64,000 bases of DNA, taken from Musa acuminata AAA Group. Lineage: Eukaryota; Streptophyta; Magnoliopsida; Zingiberales; Musaceae. The notes below the pieces were generated by a model that saw only the letters and a list, made by a program, of their open reading frames with translations, did not search any database and had not been told where the DNA came from. This document shows positions 33,801 through 45,684 of this stretch, one piece after another. The number at the start of each line of letters is the position of its first letter. Position 1 is the first letter of the stretch. The position numbers and the translations under genes were made by a program. The DNA lies in NCBI RefSeq assembly GCF_036884655.1, contig NC_088356.1, forward strand, positions 11,948,001-12,012,000, read 5' to 3'.

Positions 33801-36052
33801 AGCCACTGCTGTATCTTAAGAGTGTCTGGTTATAAAGTTACCTTTGTAGCAGTTATTTATTATTGTTTTTGTATGACTATCATATTTTTCTGTTGCAAAT
33901 CATGCATGAGATGGAACAGCAATTATTTAAGATTTAGATCATAATTCAAAAATCTGAGAAGGCTCAACAAAAGTTCAGCCAGTTATCAACTAGATGCGAA
34001 TCATCTCAAGTAGGTCCAAGTTTAATTCCAAGGTAAATTTATTCGAGACAGGTAACATCAGAACATATCAGAACAAACTAGCCTAGGATTTATGTCAGAG
34101 ATTAAATCCAGGTGCTACCTTCTTGGAAAATTTAATGAAAGCCACTTCTATTTGTTAATTTCACTTTTTTTATCCATCGACTTTTTGAAGGTTTTCTTTA
34201 GATACTACTTTTTGGACATCTAATAACATTTGACACAACTGATCATACTTGGGATGCCATCTATCCATCAGATTGCATCTCTTTTTCAACTCCTCTTTAA
34301 GAGACACAAGTATTAGCGTTTTTGGAAAAGAAAAGTTAAACTGGGAAAACATGGCCGAGGACCTATAGAGGAGATAACTTGAAGTGAGTAATTGACAATA
34401 ATGATAACAGAAGAAATAGGAGTACAGATCTAAAAGTAACAGACTATAGCATACTTCATGTGTTGTTTATGTTCACTTCTCTAGACATTTTTAATGAATA
34501 TTTATGAACTTAATCTGGTGATTGAATGTGATTTTTTTTCATTATGTACGCCTTCTCCATATTGTTGATCTTACTTTTATGTATGAATTTCAGTTACCGT
34601 GGTGGTGTCGACAGTGAGGGGCGGCCTGTGATGGTTGTTATAGGAGCTCACTTCCTTTTGCGATGCCTTGATCTGGAACGCTTTGTCCTGTATGTTATAA
34701 AGGTATTGAGTTATAAAGAAGTTGCTTTTCAGGGTTTGTTTTCATGTATATAATATGACCATATGAATTTAAGAATGTGCAAATTATTTTCTGGGTGATT
34801 ATTAGTAATTAAAATAAGTCCTTTATCATCATAATCATCTTATGTGACTGATATGTTACATTTTTCATATAATTATTCCAATAATTTGGTAATTTTGGGT
34901 AAATAATTTAGTATTAGAAAAAATATAATCACCATAGAGAGCTCATGGTAGATTGTTCAGCCATCTGCCGAGATATCATATTTAGTCTTCTTGTAGTTTT
35001 GCAGTCTCATGGTTAAACACAGTCTGTGCTTACATGGAGTTCTTTGCAAGATTTTCTATGCTGTGATCATGCCTTTCGGAATAAAGCAATATTCTTCTTG
35101 CAGGAGTTTGAACCCTTGATTCAGAAGCCTTATAGCATTGTCTACATTCACTCTGCTGCCTCCTTACAAGTGTAAGTATGGTATCACTTGAGGATGTTTG
35201 AATCCCAAGAGATTATACTCACATGCTCCATAAAGAAACTGATGACAGTAATGCCTCTGAAAATATTAACTGTTGTGTCTTACTAGTTGTATGAACAACA
35301 AGAGCTCCTGGTTGATTTCCTACACCCATGCTAGTTCACAATATGCTCACTTCACTTAGTGCCTACATCAAGCTTGCAGATAGTTGAATCATTGGCTATT
35401 TGCCTAGTTTCACCTCTTCTTCTCAATGGTCTCATGTGTGATGCTACTACACAGGCAACCAGATTTAGGTTGGATGAAGCGCTTACAACAGATACTCGGT
35501 CGGAAGCACAAGCGTAACTTACATGTATCTATTTTTAGCTCGAGTACTCAAATTTTCAGCTGACTGGAGTTGTTACCATGTTCAGGCTTCTTATAATGCT
35601 ATTTCCATAATGTTGCAGGCTATATATGTTTTGCATCCAACACTGGGGTTGAGGACAGCGGTCTTTGCTTTGCAGCTCTTTGTAGATGGAGAGGTATTTC
35701 TTGGCATGCATAGCTCCTCTCTTTATTAGTAAAATATGATAGCTTATTGTGTTCACGTTATACTTGGTATCTTTTCAATAATCGTGTGCTTCTTAGGTAT
35801 GGAAGAAAGTTGTTTATGTAGATCGACTCTTGCAACTGTTTAGATATGTTCCTCGTGAGCAGCTGACCATCCCTGATTTCGTCTTCCAGTGAGTGCCCGA
35901 AGACTCCCTTGGTTTCCAGTTTTCAGTTCATAAATGAAAATTGCGTCAGTTGATGAATTGATCTGTGCAGGCATGACCTCGAGGTGAATGGGGGTAAGGG
36001 CTTCATCGTGGACCCAAGAACAAAGTACATATATCAACGAACCCCTGCATGA
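27825..36052 (+). CDS. Macro domain + CRAL-TRIO (Sec14-like) protein, GDAP2 type, 14 exons, 560 aa
   Basis: Fourteen exons join with matching phases: 27825-28124, 28303-28380, 28479-28534, 30341-30460, 30568-30638, 30877-30970, 31181-31393, 32435-32689, 34594-34702, 35104-35171, 35455-35524, 35619-35693, 35797-35888 and 35971-36052. The sum is 1683 bases, 560 residues; plant members I recall are about this size. The macro domain runs from about residue 75 to 240 (VDAVVNSTNE, GPGLAEECASLGGCRTGMAK, KVIHTVGPKY, RLLPLYFPRD) and should bind ADP-ribose-type ligands. A charged linker with ESYLDPAFMSLIKDPDQRRK follows. The C-terminal CRAL-TRIO domain spans GGVDSEGRPVMVVIGAHFL, YSIVYIHSAASLQ, IYVLHPTLGLRTAVFALQLF and IPDFVFQHD. 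Human GDAP2 has the same order. The cellular role in plants is poorly defined. The start at 27825 is the first ATG in frame; a second (codon 15, MASDSGD) is also possible. Confidence 0.92.
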
Positions 36053-36222
36053 TCAGATGCATTCCATGGGCTTTTCTGCTTTGGCATTGTCGTGTACACA
36101 ACTCGGTCTTTTCTTTTTCTTTTTGTAATTTAGTTTGTTCAAAGGTATTTTTAAACGTCCCGAGTCACCTCCCATGATGTTTTGAAGGCTATAATTCTTG
36201 TTATGAACCATCTGAAATGACA

Positions 36223-36228
36223 AATAAA
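36223..36228 (+). terminator. Poly(A) signal of the macro/CRAL-TRIO gene
   Basis: AATAAA about 170 bases after the stop codon, in AT-rich sequence, is a reasonable end of the transcript. Confidence 0.55.
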
Positions 36229-39200
36229 TGGTATTGGTTATGATATACTAGTGTTTGCAGAAGTGCTGCATGTTTTTGGTCCTAGCAATCTCTGCTTTGT
36301 TGATCTGAATCAGAAATTTTATTGCAATGACTATTACTTTTCCAGAAAGATGGCATCTCTGAGATGATATCATCATAACAGCAATTCTACAGACTTGGTC
36401 ACAATTTCTTGAGCATTCAGGAAGAAAGGAGCCATAACTTTTGGCCAACATTATCCTTGTGTTTGTCAAAGGAACATGTTCTGCGGCCACTTCTCATTTA
36501 TTCTTCCTACAATGTTCTCCGTTTCAATGTTCATCAAGTGCTACTGGTATGCATCAAGGCCTAGTTGTAAACCTGTCAGTGGTGTCTCCGAAATACTAGG
36601 GGATATCTTTAAGCAGGTAAACTTTGCTTGCCATGTAGAATTTACTGTCTGCCCTCTGTGTCTTGTAAGCTTTTCTATCCTGCATATTACACAGTATTAT
36701 GGCTAACAAAAACTGTTAATAATTTATCTCACCAACATCCAAAATTGTGTTCCCTCCCCACCCAAGCTTGTATGTGGTCAGCTCCAAAGCCTATGCTACC
36801 GTTTACCTGCACCTAAAGTTTGTCTCATGTCTCGAGTAATCAATCACACACAAACAAATGGTTCCAATTCATTGGGCTTGTCGAGCTAAACTCGGCAAAC
36901 CCAAGATCAAATCGTCTTCAATCCCAAGTGATGGCTTTGGGACCATGTCTTCTCTACTCTACTTGTTCTCGTTGCGCCCCCCTCTTGCACACTGGCCATC
37001 TTAAAGATCACAATTAATAAGCTAGTTTGGGGCCACTGTTTTCTGGGGATTAACTATGTGTGGTGATCACAAAGTCAAGACTGCATGGAGAAAACCCCAG
37101 TCAATGTGGGCTGCTGTGGCCTGCCCTGCCCCCTGTAACCAATATGAGGTTTAGCTGTTGGGATTTCTTGAGCTAATTAAAGATTGAAGTTTAGCACATG
37201 GAAGTGTGTTCTTGAAACTGATGAGCTTCTGTGCCAACATATATTTCTCTGTTAGCTACTCGATGTAACACCAAATTCTTACATACATACATACATATTG
37301 TTGCCGGTGAGCCAAAAGGCAAAGATGGTGGAAAAGAAGGCAACTTGAAGATCATTTGAGCTCTGTCGCATGACATGGTCGTTGCCTGCCCAATCTTGTC
37401 TGACAGCCTGAGGCAATGAATGGTGTTGCCTGAAGACAATTAATCATCACAGCATATGACAGATCTGGCATTTACTTCTTGCAAAAGCTTGTATGTGTGT
37501 GTGCGTGCGGGCGCTGAATCAGATGAAAGCCACTTGGTGGCAGCTGACCATGATCACCAATGATTCCAGTGTGAGCTTCTTGCAGAAAGTACACACAGCA
37601 GCTTAGCTTCTGTTCATGAGATGCACATGAAAAAGCTTGCTTCGGAGTGGAGTGGCGTGGCGCGCTTCCCTTTTCTCCTTTAATGCAATGGGAGTTGATG
37701 TCTAACATCAGCTACAGTGATTGATTGTCGATCGACTGATACCAACACCAACCCAAATGCCAGTCGACTCTTTTATGAGATTTATCCTTAGAAAAGCTTA
37801 ATCGAAAGAGACAATGAGACGAGAAAAATGTATTGACATATATTTAGTTAGCGTTGCCATTATCGTCTTCTAAAAGAGAGAAGAAAAGATGGAAAGAAAG
37901 AAGCCATCGGCACATCGATGATCTCAATCCCCAACGAGACAGACTGAGTGGAGAGACAGCCAACGCAATGGACGCTTGACGAGCTTGGCCGCACTCATTC
38001 ACAGCCACCGAGACGGGGGTGTGATGAGTGCGTTCACGTGTGCATGTCCCCGGTGTTGGCGTGCAGGCCGTGGAGTGCATCGAGGCCGGAATGTGCTCCT
38101 TCCCTGAACCCGCCGGAATCCGTGTTCTTGGGACGACACCCCACCGGCCTCCGCACATGAACAGCTCATCTCCCTCTCCCCACCCCCACCCCCACCCCTA
38201 AACAAATCAACCGCTTCATGTACTACGTGTTCGAGTTGCTGATGGAGGAAGTCACTGCCGACATCGATCCCAATGATCAGATCGCCCACGCTTGCGCCGC
38301 CGCACCAGGAGATGAGAATGGGTGTTCATATGAGCTGCTGCTGCCGCTGCATGCAGAAAACCTACCACTGGGTTGACCCGACACAGCGTGCATGTACGTT
38401 TAAGATTTCCATTTCTGTGTCCACGAGTCGATGTTCCTAAGATTTGCATTTCATATACTGGTCAAAGGCAGGTGAACAGCTTCATCGATCACGGATGGCG
38501 AGACAACTGGCCCAGCCATTTGAGCTAGTGAAGGACCACATGATCCTGGTTGACTTTTTTCTCTCCTCGACAAACCATCTTGGATCCAAAGACCATCCTA
38601 ACTCCTGTTCTTGGGCATGACGGCAGATGACGCTCATGCAAACGCATCCAACCCACCTACCGGTGCGGGGTTCTTTAACACCGAAAAATTATGTGAAAGA
38701 TAAGATAGACTAAACTCCACTGTGATGTGAAGGAACCCTTTTGGTTTTTGACTCCTGACCCGAGGAAGAAAATGCATCATCATTTGTTGGTACACGAATG
38801 AATCTTTCCCGATTTATTCTACGCCAACCAATGAATTCATGTGATCTTAATTCGACGCTATGTCCGAAGCACAGCAGCCGAAGTCTTCTTAATTTAAGGG
38901 ACAAATCCTTTCGGATAAGCATGACCTCAGAAGTCTTGTTCTACTCGAGTCATCGATCGGAAGAGGACAGATTGTTCTGCTGTCGTTGTTTCACGATCGA
39001 CTTGTTCTCTGTAAATTGACGTGGAGCTCTGATGAATCTCGACTCTATTTGTGTTCTTTTTTCTTTGGATTCGATTGGATTAAATTATCCAAGAAATTAT
39101 CGGAATTATGGGGTGCCGGCGGAGCAACGCAACTGAGCGACAGAGATTCCCGGGGAGGGGCCCGACGAGAATGGGGGATTCCCGCGTGGCTGGGCCTTCT

Positions 39201-40180
39201 TCCACTCATGACGCGACGCGCGGGCCGTGGCGCCGACGCATGGCGTCCTTCCCACGTGGCTCGACTGCGCCTGACGCATTCGTCTCGTAGCTGTCAAACC
39301 GAACCCACCACGGCAATTTGTGGATAGATAATGACCGTGGTGTGGCCCACCGACGGGCGCAACGTTAGCGGGGACGACCGCGGGGGCGGTGCGCGTTGAC
39401 GCTAAGGCATCGGAGATGGGCTGTCGTCTTCCGCCCCCGCCGCCCCCGCCGCGGGATCCACCAAATCTGTCTCCTTCGGAATCGATTCGTCGCCGATCCC
39501 CTCCTCCATTAATCGCCGCACTTCTCCCACCGGACCGGTCAACAAAGCGAGCAGAGGCTCGTCCGCAACAACATCAAACCCTGGAATGAGCTTGAACTCG
39601 TTCCGAGGCATTAGGCATCGGTGGAAGACGACAACAGCTCGATAAATGGATGGATTGATTCCATCAGTCGATTTCTTTGATGTCCTCCTGTTTCATCTTG
39701 TCCGTTTAGCGCAACACGGCAAGCTGTGGTTGGCCGCCTTCATGATGCATGCAGCTCACGGGATTAGAATCCAGTGCTGCGTTTTGTTGTCATCTTCATC
39801 AGCGAGAATCTTGGAGCGAACAGGTCGCATCAGCAGCAGCTTCCCAACATTTCCAAAGCAACAGTCTTCGCCGAAGCCGGAAGAAATCGATTGCATGCTG
39901 CTTCTGTCGATTGTTTAGTAATCTCTATTGCATGCATGCTTGATTTTGTCTGACTTATATATATTATTCATGGAAACTCGGAAAAAAATCGTAGGCAAAA
40001 GCCACAGTTTTGCACGCTGGGAAGACGTCAGTGGCAGTGTTGTAAAAAGAGATAAACACGAAGGGGGAGTTCGCAGAAGGAAGCGCGGAGTCGCCGAATC
40101 GTCCGGATCGGCGAGTAATAGGCGACGCGGTCGCGTCGAGAATTCCGTCATCGGACCAAAAGATCGGGGGTGGAATTAAT
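36229..40180. other. Intergenic region, no gene supported
   Basis: Many short frames exist on both strands, particularly in the GC-richer parts 37950-38300 and 39100-39600, but none shows a recognisable domain or a credible splice pattern. A CATA microsatellite is at about 37281-37297 and a G/C-rich stretch precedes 39640. The last kilobase belongs to the upstream region of the ARF gene. Confidence 0.55.
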
Positions 40181-40315
40181 GACACGCGTCGCCAAAAGAT
40201 TCCCTCTTGGAAGACGTCAAATCCAACGGTACAGACACCAGATCCTGTGACACGCGTCGCAAAAGATTCCCTCTTGAAAGACATCAAATCCAACGGTACA
40301 GACACCCGATCCTGC
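40181..40315 (+). repeat. Two-copy 67-68 bp tandem repeat in the ARF upstream region
   Basis: Unit 1 (40181-40248) and unit 2 (40249-40315) both start GACACGCGTCGC and contain CCCTCTTG, AATCCAACGGTACAGACACC and GATCCTG. They differ at a handful of bases. Each carries ACGCGT (a CGCG box, bound by CAMTA factors in plants) and CAACGG (a MYB-type core). The pair lies about 110 bases before the probable TATA box. Confidence 0.9.
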
Positions 40316-40427
40316 TCCCCCGCTCCCGTCTCCCCTCTCCCGCGCTTGCACTCCCCGTCTACAGTATCCACAACGGGGACGTCATATGAAATTAAACCCC
40401 CTCAATAAAGAATTCCAATTTGATTTC

Positions 40428-40438
40428 TTTATATAATA
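40428..40438 (+). promoter_or_regulatory. TATA box of the ARF gene
   Basis: TTTATATAATA lies about 990 bases before the ARF start codon. A GA microsatellite (40506-40541) and several donor-like sites follow (AG/GTATGT at 40754-40755, AAG/GTGAGA near 41289), so the leader is long and probably spliced. Confidence 0.55.
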
Positions 40439-40501
40439 GATTGGATTCTTTTCTCTCGCTCTCCGTCTTTCCCCTCTTTGCCCTTTCATTGCGCCGCGAC
40501 G

Positions 40502-40505
<4 letters not shown>

Positions 40506-40541
<36 letters not shown>
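40506..40541 (+). repeat. (GA)n microsatellite in the ARF leader
   Basis: About 18 GA units just downstream of the predicted transcription start, followed by ATATATAGAGAG. Confidence 0.9.
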
Positions 40542-40543
<2 letters not shown>

Positions 40544-40655
40544 TATAGAGAGATCCATTTATAATAACAAGGATTCGAGAACGAGGGCGACCCGCGGTGT
40601 GCGAAGAGCCTCTCTTTCCATCAATCGCCAACGAATTCGGGTGATTCTTGCTGTA

Positions 40656-40670
40656 ATGGGGAGAATCTAG
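40656..40670 (+). other. Five-codon upstream ORF in the ARF leader (start through stop)
   Basis: ATGGGGAGAATCTAG lies before the first likely leader splice donor (40754), so it should stay in the mature mRNA. Such minimal uORFs can lower translation. Whether ribosomes use it cannot be told from sequence. Confidence 0.35.
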
Positions 40671-41423
40671 CAGAGGATAGGGGATAATTGGTGGAAAGAT
40701 TGCATCTTGCGTTGGATTCGTGGGGGAATAAGTTCCTTAGTCGTTGTTACTTAGGTATGTAGTCTAAACTTGTTCCTTTTATGTGGAGTGGAGAGTTTTG
40801 GAGAAGAGAGACGCGAGGATTGAGATTTCATTTTGGTGAATGACATGGATTTTGGATTTTGTAGGGTTTCGGGACAGTAGGGTTTGAGTTGAGGAAGAAG
40901 TCGAGTTGTAATTGTTCTTCTGATCGGATTTTCTTCTTGGAGATCTCAGCGGAGTGGAGACTGGGTTTTTGCAGTCGCTTCGACTTCGAGGAGGCGGTTT
41001 TGGGAAGAAGAAGAATTTTTCTTTGCTGCTCCATTCTGTATCTGAAATTTCTGTTCTTTTTCCAGTCGCACCAGTTCTTCTCAGAGCATCGTGAGCGGTC
41101 AGACGTCAAGTCTGACACCATAGAGCTTGAGGTTTTTTCCGTCTCATTTCTGTATCAAAAGCCCACTTTGCAGTCTTGTGTGCGCGTTCATGCTGTATCA
41201 GTGTCCATTTTCTCTCCTTGTTTCAGGAAGCCTAGTAAAGGAAGGAGTCTTGTGTCGGGAGGAGATGAGGAATTGGCTTGATTGAAAGGTGAGAATTTTC
41301 TTAGGAATTCCTTCTTCTTGGGTGATATCCTTTCCAATTTTACTAGCAGAAAAGTGTCTCTTCTCACAGCATCCTCCGAGGACTAGGTAGAGTTGTTCCC
41401 TACCACTTGCTTTTGGCAAATCC

Positions 41424-44400
41424 ATGAAAGAACCACCTATGAAGGACAACGACAAATGCCTGGACTCTCAGCTCTGGCACGCCTGCGCTGGCGGAATGGT
41501 TCAGATGCCGGCCGTGAACTCCAAGGTCTACTACTTCCCCCAGGGTCATGCCGAGCATGCCCAGTCAGCCGTGGACTTTGGGACTTCGCCACGGATACCA
41601 CCACTCATCCTCTGCAGGGTGACTGCAGTCAAGTTCAGGGCTGATAAAGAGACAGATGAGGTCTTTGCCAAGATCCAGATGGTTCCCATCAGTAACAGCG
41701 AGTCTGACTATGGCGAAGGTGATGGTTTGGGTCTTAACGAATTTGATGCACAAGAAAAGCCTGCATCTTTTGCCAAGACACTGACCCAATCGGATGCCAA
41801 CAATGGTGGTGGATTCTCTGTCCCTCGCTACTGCGCTGAGACCATCTTCCCCAGGTTGGATTACTCCACGGACCCCCCTGTGCAGACCGTGATTGCAAAG
41901 GATGTACATGGTGAGGTTTGGAAGTTTAGGCATATATACAGGGGCACACCACGGCGGCACCTGCTCACCACTGGCTGGAGTATCTTTGTAAACCAGAAGA
42001 AGCTGGTGGCCGGGGATTCAATTGTGTTCCTTAGAGCAGAGAATGGGGATCTCTGCATCGGCATCCGGCGTGCCAAAAGAGGTGGGTTTGGTGATGGTCC
42101 TGAGACTCCAGGATGGAATTCACCAAGCGAAAGCGCTATCTCTGGCTATGACAGCTTCTCTGCCTTTCTGAGGGAGGAGGAGAGCAAATTGATGGGAGGT
42201 ACTGGTGGGAATTTTGCCTCCAGCGGGGGTATGAGAGGAAGGGGGCGAGTGAGGGCAGATGCTGTCATTGGGACAGCATCACTAGCAGCTAGTGGACAGC
42301 CTTTTGAGGTTGTGTACTACCCGAGAGCCGGTACACCTGAGTTTTGTGTAAAGGCTGCAGCTGTGAGAGCAGCGATGAGGATCCAGTGGTGTCCGGGGAT
42401 GAGATTTAAGATGGCTTTTGAGACTGAGGACTCATCTAGAATTAGCTGGTTCATGGGGACTATATCTTCAGTTCAGGTTTCAGATCCTGTAAGATGGCCA
42501 ATTTCACCATGGAGACTTCTTCAGGTAACTTTTTATGCTGCATGCATGCTTGTTATGAATTTGTTTCTTCTTTGTATCTCCATTCAGTTTCACATTCATT
42601 TTGTTTTTCTTTGCTTAGTTGTCTAAGAAAGATATAATATAACTGACAAAATACGTATTTTTCGATAAAGATATAGTGAAGAAATTCTTAAGGGATATCT
42701 TGGGATATCCTTTTCTTATTAAGATGCAATTGTCCATAACTCTTGAAGTTCTTAATTGTGTTGACTAGAATAAATTTTTATTTTCCTTTGTATTGATTAT
42801 TGAACCCATTTGTTGTCTATAATTTTGTTGTTCTATATAATCTATGATATAGCGGTGTTCCATTGTTGACAAAAGATTATTATCTTTTGTTTCATTTTCA
42901 ATTCTACAGTCATGTGGCAAATGATAGGGCTTTTATCCGTGGAAGTTGGAATGTGTGATGTGCTTGTAATTTGAATGATTCTCTCTTAAAAACAAATCCA
43001 TGCTGTGTATATGCTTGTGAACATTGATCACTAACCCGTCAGTCGTTAGATTAATGACATTATATGTCTCCCGCGGCTCTTCCTGATCATCATCCTGAAG
43101 GTTGTATTAGTTGTATTTTAATTTGTTGGCACTAGAGGATGTATTTATAAATAAAAAAACAGCTCAAATGATGCCTAGGCAATACTTTTGAGTGTTAAAT
43201 ATGTAAGTAGTGGTTCAGTGTGAGATGTGTCTTTTTGGCAGGGAGCAAACTTCTTTTCCGCCAGACAAATTAGAGTATCTCCTGAATAAATGGGACAAAT
43301 CTATTCTGAATTTATACATATCTGCTTATTGGAGAAAGAAAAGTAGAGTTCCATTATGGTTATCTTTTCATAACCTGGGGTCCTGCTGATGAGCATGAAC
43401 AAATCTTTGGTTCATTTGCTATAATAAATATGAACTCATAAAAACCTCAAATTGTGCTTCCGTGATTTCTGTCACAAGATTGATGGTTATTTGAAACTGC
43501 ACTCGACAAGTGGTACTCTCACTTGACGGTTTATGTGTGTTTTTCAATTTGAGTATTCTGATTGTCCCTTGAAATGGATTTACAGGTGACATGGGATGAG
43601 CCAGACTTTCTACAAAATGTGAAGTGTGTGAATCCATGGCTAGTTGAACTGGTCTCACACATGCCAGCCATAAATCTTGCACACTTTTCACCGCCCAGCA
43701 AAAAACCACGGATCCCTCAACACCCTGATTTACCCTTTGAAGGCCAATTTCCGACTCCAATGGTCGCTCGAATCCCCCTTCGGTCCGGCGACAGCCCCTT
43801 TTGCTGTTATTCTGACAGCACTCCTGCAGGCATACAGGGAGCCAGGCATGCAAATTTTGGTCTACGAAATCTCCACCTTAACAAACTGCAGATGGGTCTA
43901 TTCCATGCTGGGCTTCACCGGGTTGATCAAGCCACTCCAAACTCAAGGATATCCATGGGTGTTATTGTCGGCAATCCCACCGTTGATGATGACTTGTCTT
44001 GTTTGCTAACAATTGGTCATCCTTCTCAGAACCTGAAGAAATCATGTAATGGAAAGCCACCACAACTGGTGCTATTTGGGCAGCCAATTCTCACCGAACA
44101 ACAGGTATCTTTGAGCAAATCTGAGAATGGAGTCTCCCTTGGTGCGACCGGAAAAAGTTCAACAGGTGGGGATCTCAAAAAGACAACATATGCATCTGGT
44201 GGTTCTGGATATGAAATAGATCGGAAGGGGTCTCCTGAAGCATTCCCAAGTTACAGGGATCATCGAGCTTCAGAGCTTGGTCTTGAGTCTGGGCATTGCA
44301 AGGTTTTCATGGAATCTGATGATGTCGGTCGCACTCTTGACCTCTCAGTCTTTGGCTCATATGAGGAACTATATGGGAGGCTTTCTGGCATGTTTGGAAT

Positions 44401-44970
44401 TGAAAAATCAAAGATGATGAACCATGTGTTTTACAAGGATGTGGCTGGTGCAGTTAAACACACAAGAGATGAACCATTCAGGTGAGGACCTCGATCACAG
44501 TTTTTGCAATTTTCAGGAAGACAATCTCTTTTACTTGTAGGATGTTATCCACTAATCCCCGCCTTTTTCTAGTGTAATTTCGCTTCATAATTTCTTTTAG
44601 CGAAATCTGGAAGTTTTCAAATGTTTTATTTCATTTTCTTAGCAACCTTGCGTGTCATCATCTTCATGAAACAGATTATGTAGATCTTTGCCTGTTTCAC
44701 GCACATCGTATGTTATTATATCTGAAATTAACGATGATCAATCAATTCCTATGCCTGTTGTAAAACATTTCATGCAGCTGAGCATGTTTCTTCATCTTAC
44801 ACCTGCGGTTTGCTAGATGTAACTTGTGGCAACTAGGTGTTCATGAGAACTTAACATGTGCTATTTCTTATGGGAAATAAGCTAAAAAAAATCATTATTT
44901 CATGTGTTGTAGTGACTTCATGAAAACAGCCAGGAGGCTGATGATATTGACAGATTCAGGAAGCCGATGA
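41424..44970 (+). CDS. Auxin response factor, class C (ARF10/16/18-like), 3 exons, 684 aa
   Basis: Exons 41424-42524, 43586-44481 and 44913-44970 join in phase (2055 bases, 684 residues). The B3 DNA-binding domain is at about residues 115-217 (FAKTLTQSDANNGGGFSVPR, WKFRHIYRGTPRRHLLTTGW, KKLVAGDSIVFLR). The auxin-response (ancillary) domain lies around 290-375 (FEVVYYPRAGTPEFCVK, LLQ/VTWDEPD across intron 1). A middle region follows with an LVLFGQPI motif, resembling the LFG repression motif of repressor ARFs. A PB1 domain closes the protein (about 604-680, CKVFMESDDVGRTLDLSVFG), ending DFMKTARRL. Class C ARFs bind auxin-response elements in the nucleus and act mainly as repressors. A miR160 site is embedded at codons 448-455 (AGIQGARH). 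The start fits the conserved LDSQLWHACAGG opening. A mobile element begins 275 bases after the stop. Confidence 0.96.
43828..43848 (+). promoter_or_regulatory. miR160 target site in the ARF coding sequence
   Basis: The 21 bases encode part of AGIQGARHA and match the complement of miR160 at all but the first position, which pairs with the microRNA's 3' end. Cleavage is expected in CAGGGAGCC. miR160 control of class C ARFs is conserved across land plants. Confidence 0.93.
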
Positions 44971-45244
44971 CCTGGCAAGGTAGCAAAGGTCTCTTGCCAA
45001 TCGTACAGTCGAACTAACAAGCCTCTTATTGAAGTACCAAGATCATAGGCACTTCATTCTTGGATGTTATGTAACGTAAGTCAGTTTTCCGAATCAATTC
45101 CCAGCATGATCTTCTTTGCAATTGAAGACTAGATGGGATAATGTGTTGTTCTTGTTAGGAATTGCTACCGCAAGTGCTTGTGCTATTAAAAGCTCCAATA
45201 TATTTTGTTTTTGATGCATTTGGGAAAAAAACTAATTGCCATGG

Positions 45245-45670
45245 TGTCACGGACAAAATTCTAAACGGGATGTTTGATGTAATACTAATGTATGTCCGTG
45301 TCTTTTGGTTTGTTCATGCTTTGCACAGCATGTAGAGGGACGGTCGAAGGTTTAACAGTCTCATTTTAATTGAGTTTGATGGTCTTTTTAGGCTTGTAAA
45401 TAAAGGTTGTGTCATGTGGACACTTGTGAGAGATATTTGGTCTATAGTGGATTATTTTGACCTTTTGTTGTGTAACTGTTCAGAGCTTGTAAAGTCTGTT
45501 TGTAATTTGCATTGGCTATGAAGTGTTTTCTGAAATGATTGCTTTCTCTAATCCGTTTTCTTTTTTTGTATGTCCTAAGGGACCATGGGAGGTTTTGGGG
45601 AGGCTGACCTTTGCGGATAGACATGCAAGGGTGTCGCACAACTTAGACAAAACCAGCTAAGTCCGTGACA
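45245..45670 (+). repeat. 5' LTR of the non-autonomous element (426 bp)
   Basis: Both ends are intact. It includes an AATAAA at about 45399-45404, the first canonical poly(A) signal downstream of the ARF stop codon on this strand. Confidence 0.9.
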
Positions 45671-45672
45671 GA

Positions 45673-45684
45673 TGGTATCAGAGC
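45673..45684 (+). other. Primer-binding site (tRNA-Met) of the non-autonomous element
   Basis: TGGTATCAGAGC two bases after the LTR end, on the plus strand. Confidence 0.93.

Noticed and set aside
37844..38449. Minus-strand frames in GC-richer DNA that could be a small peptide gene
   Set aside because: No signal peptide, no known peptide motif (CLE, EPF, IDA and similar were considered), and no consistent gene structure.
39389..39611. Proline-rich plus-strand and matching minus-strand frames
   Set aside because: Low-complexity GC-rich sequence. Neither strand shows a domain or plausible start context.
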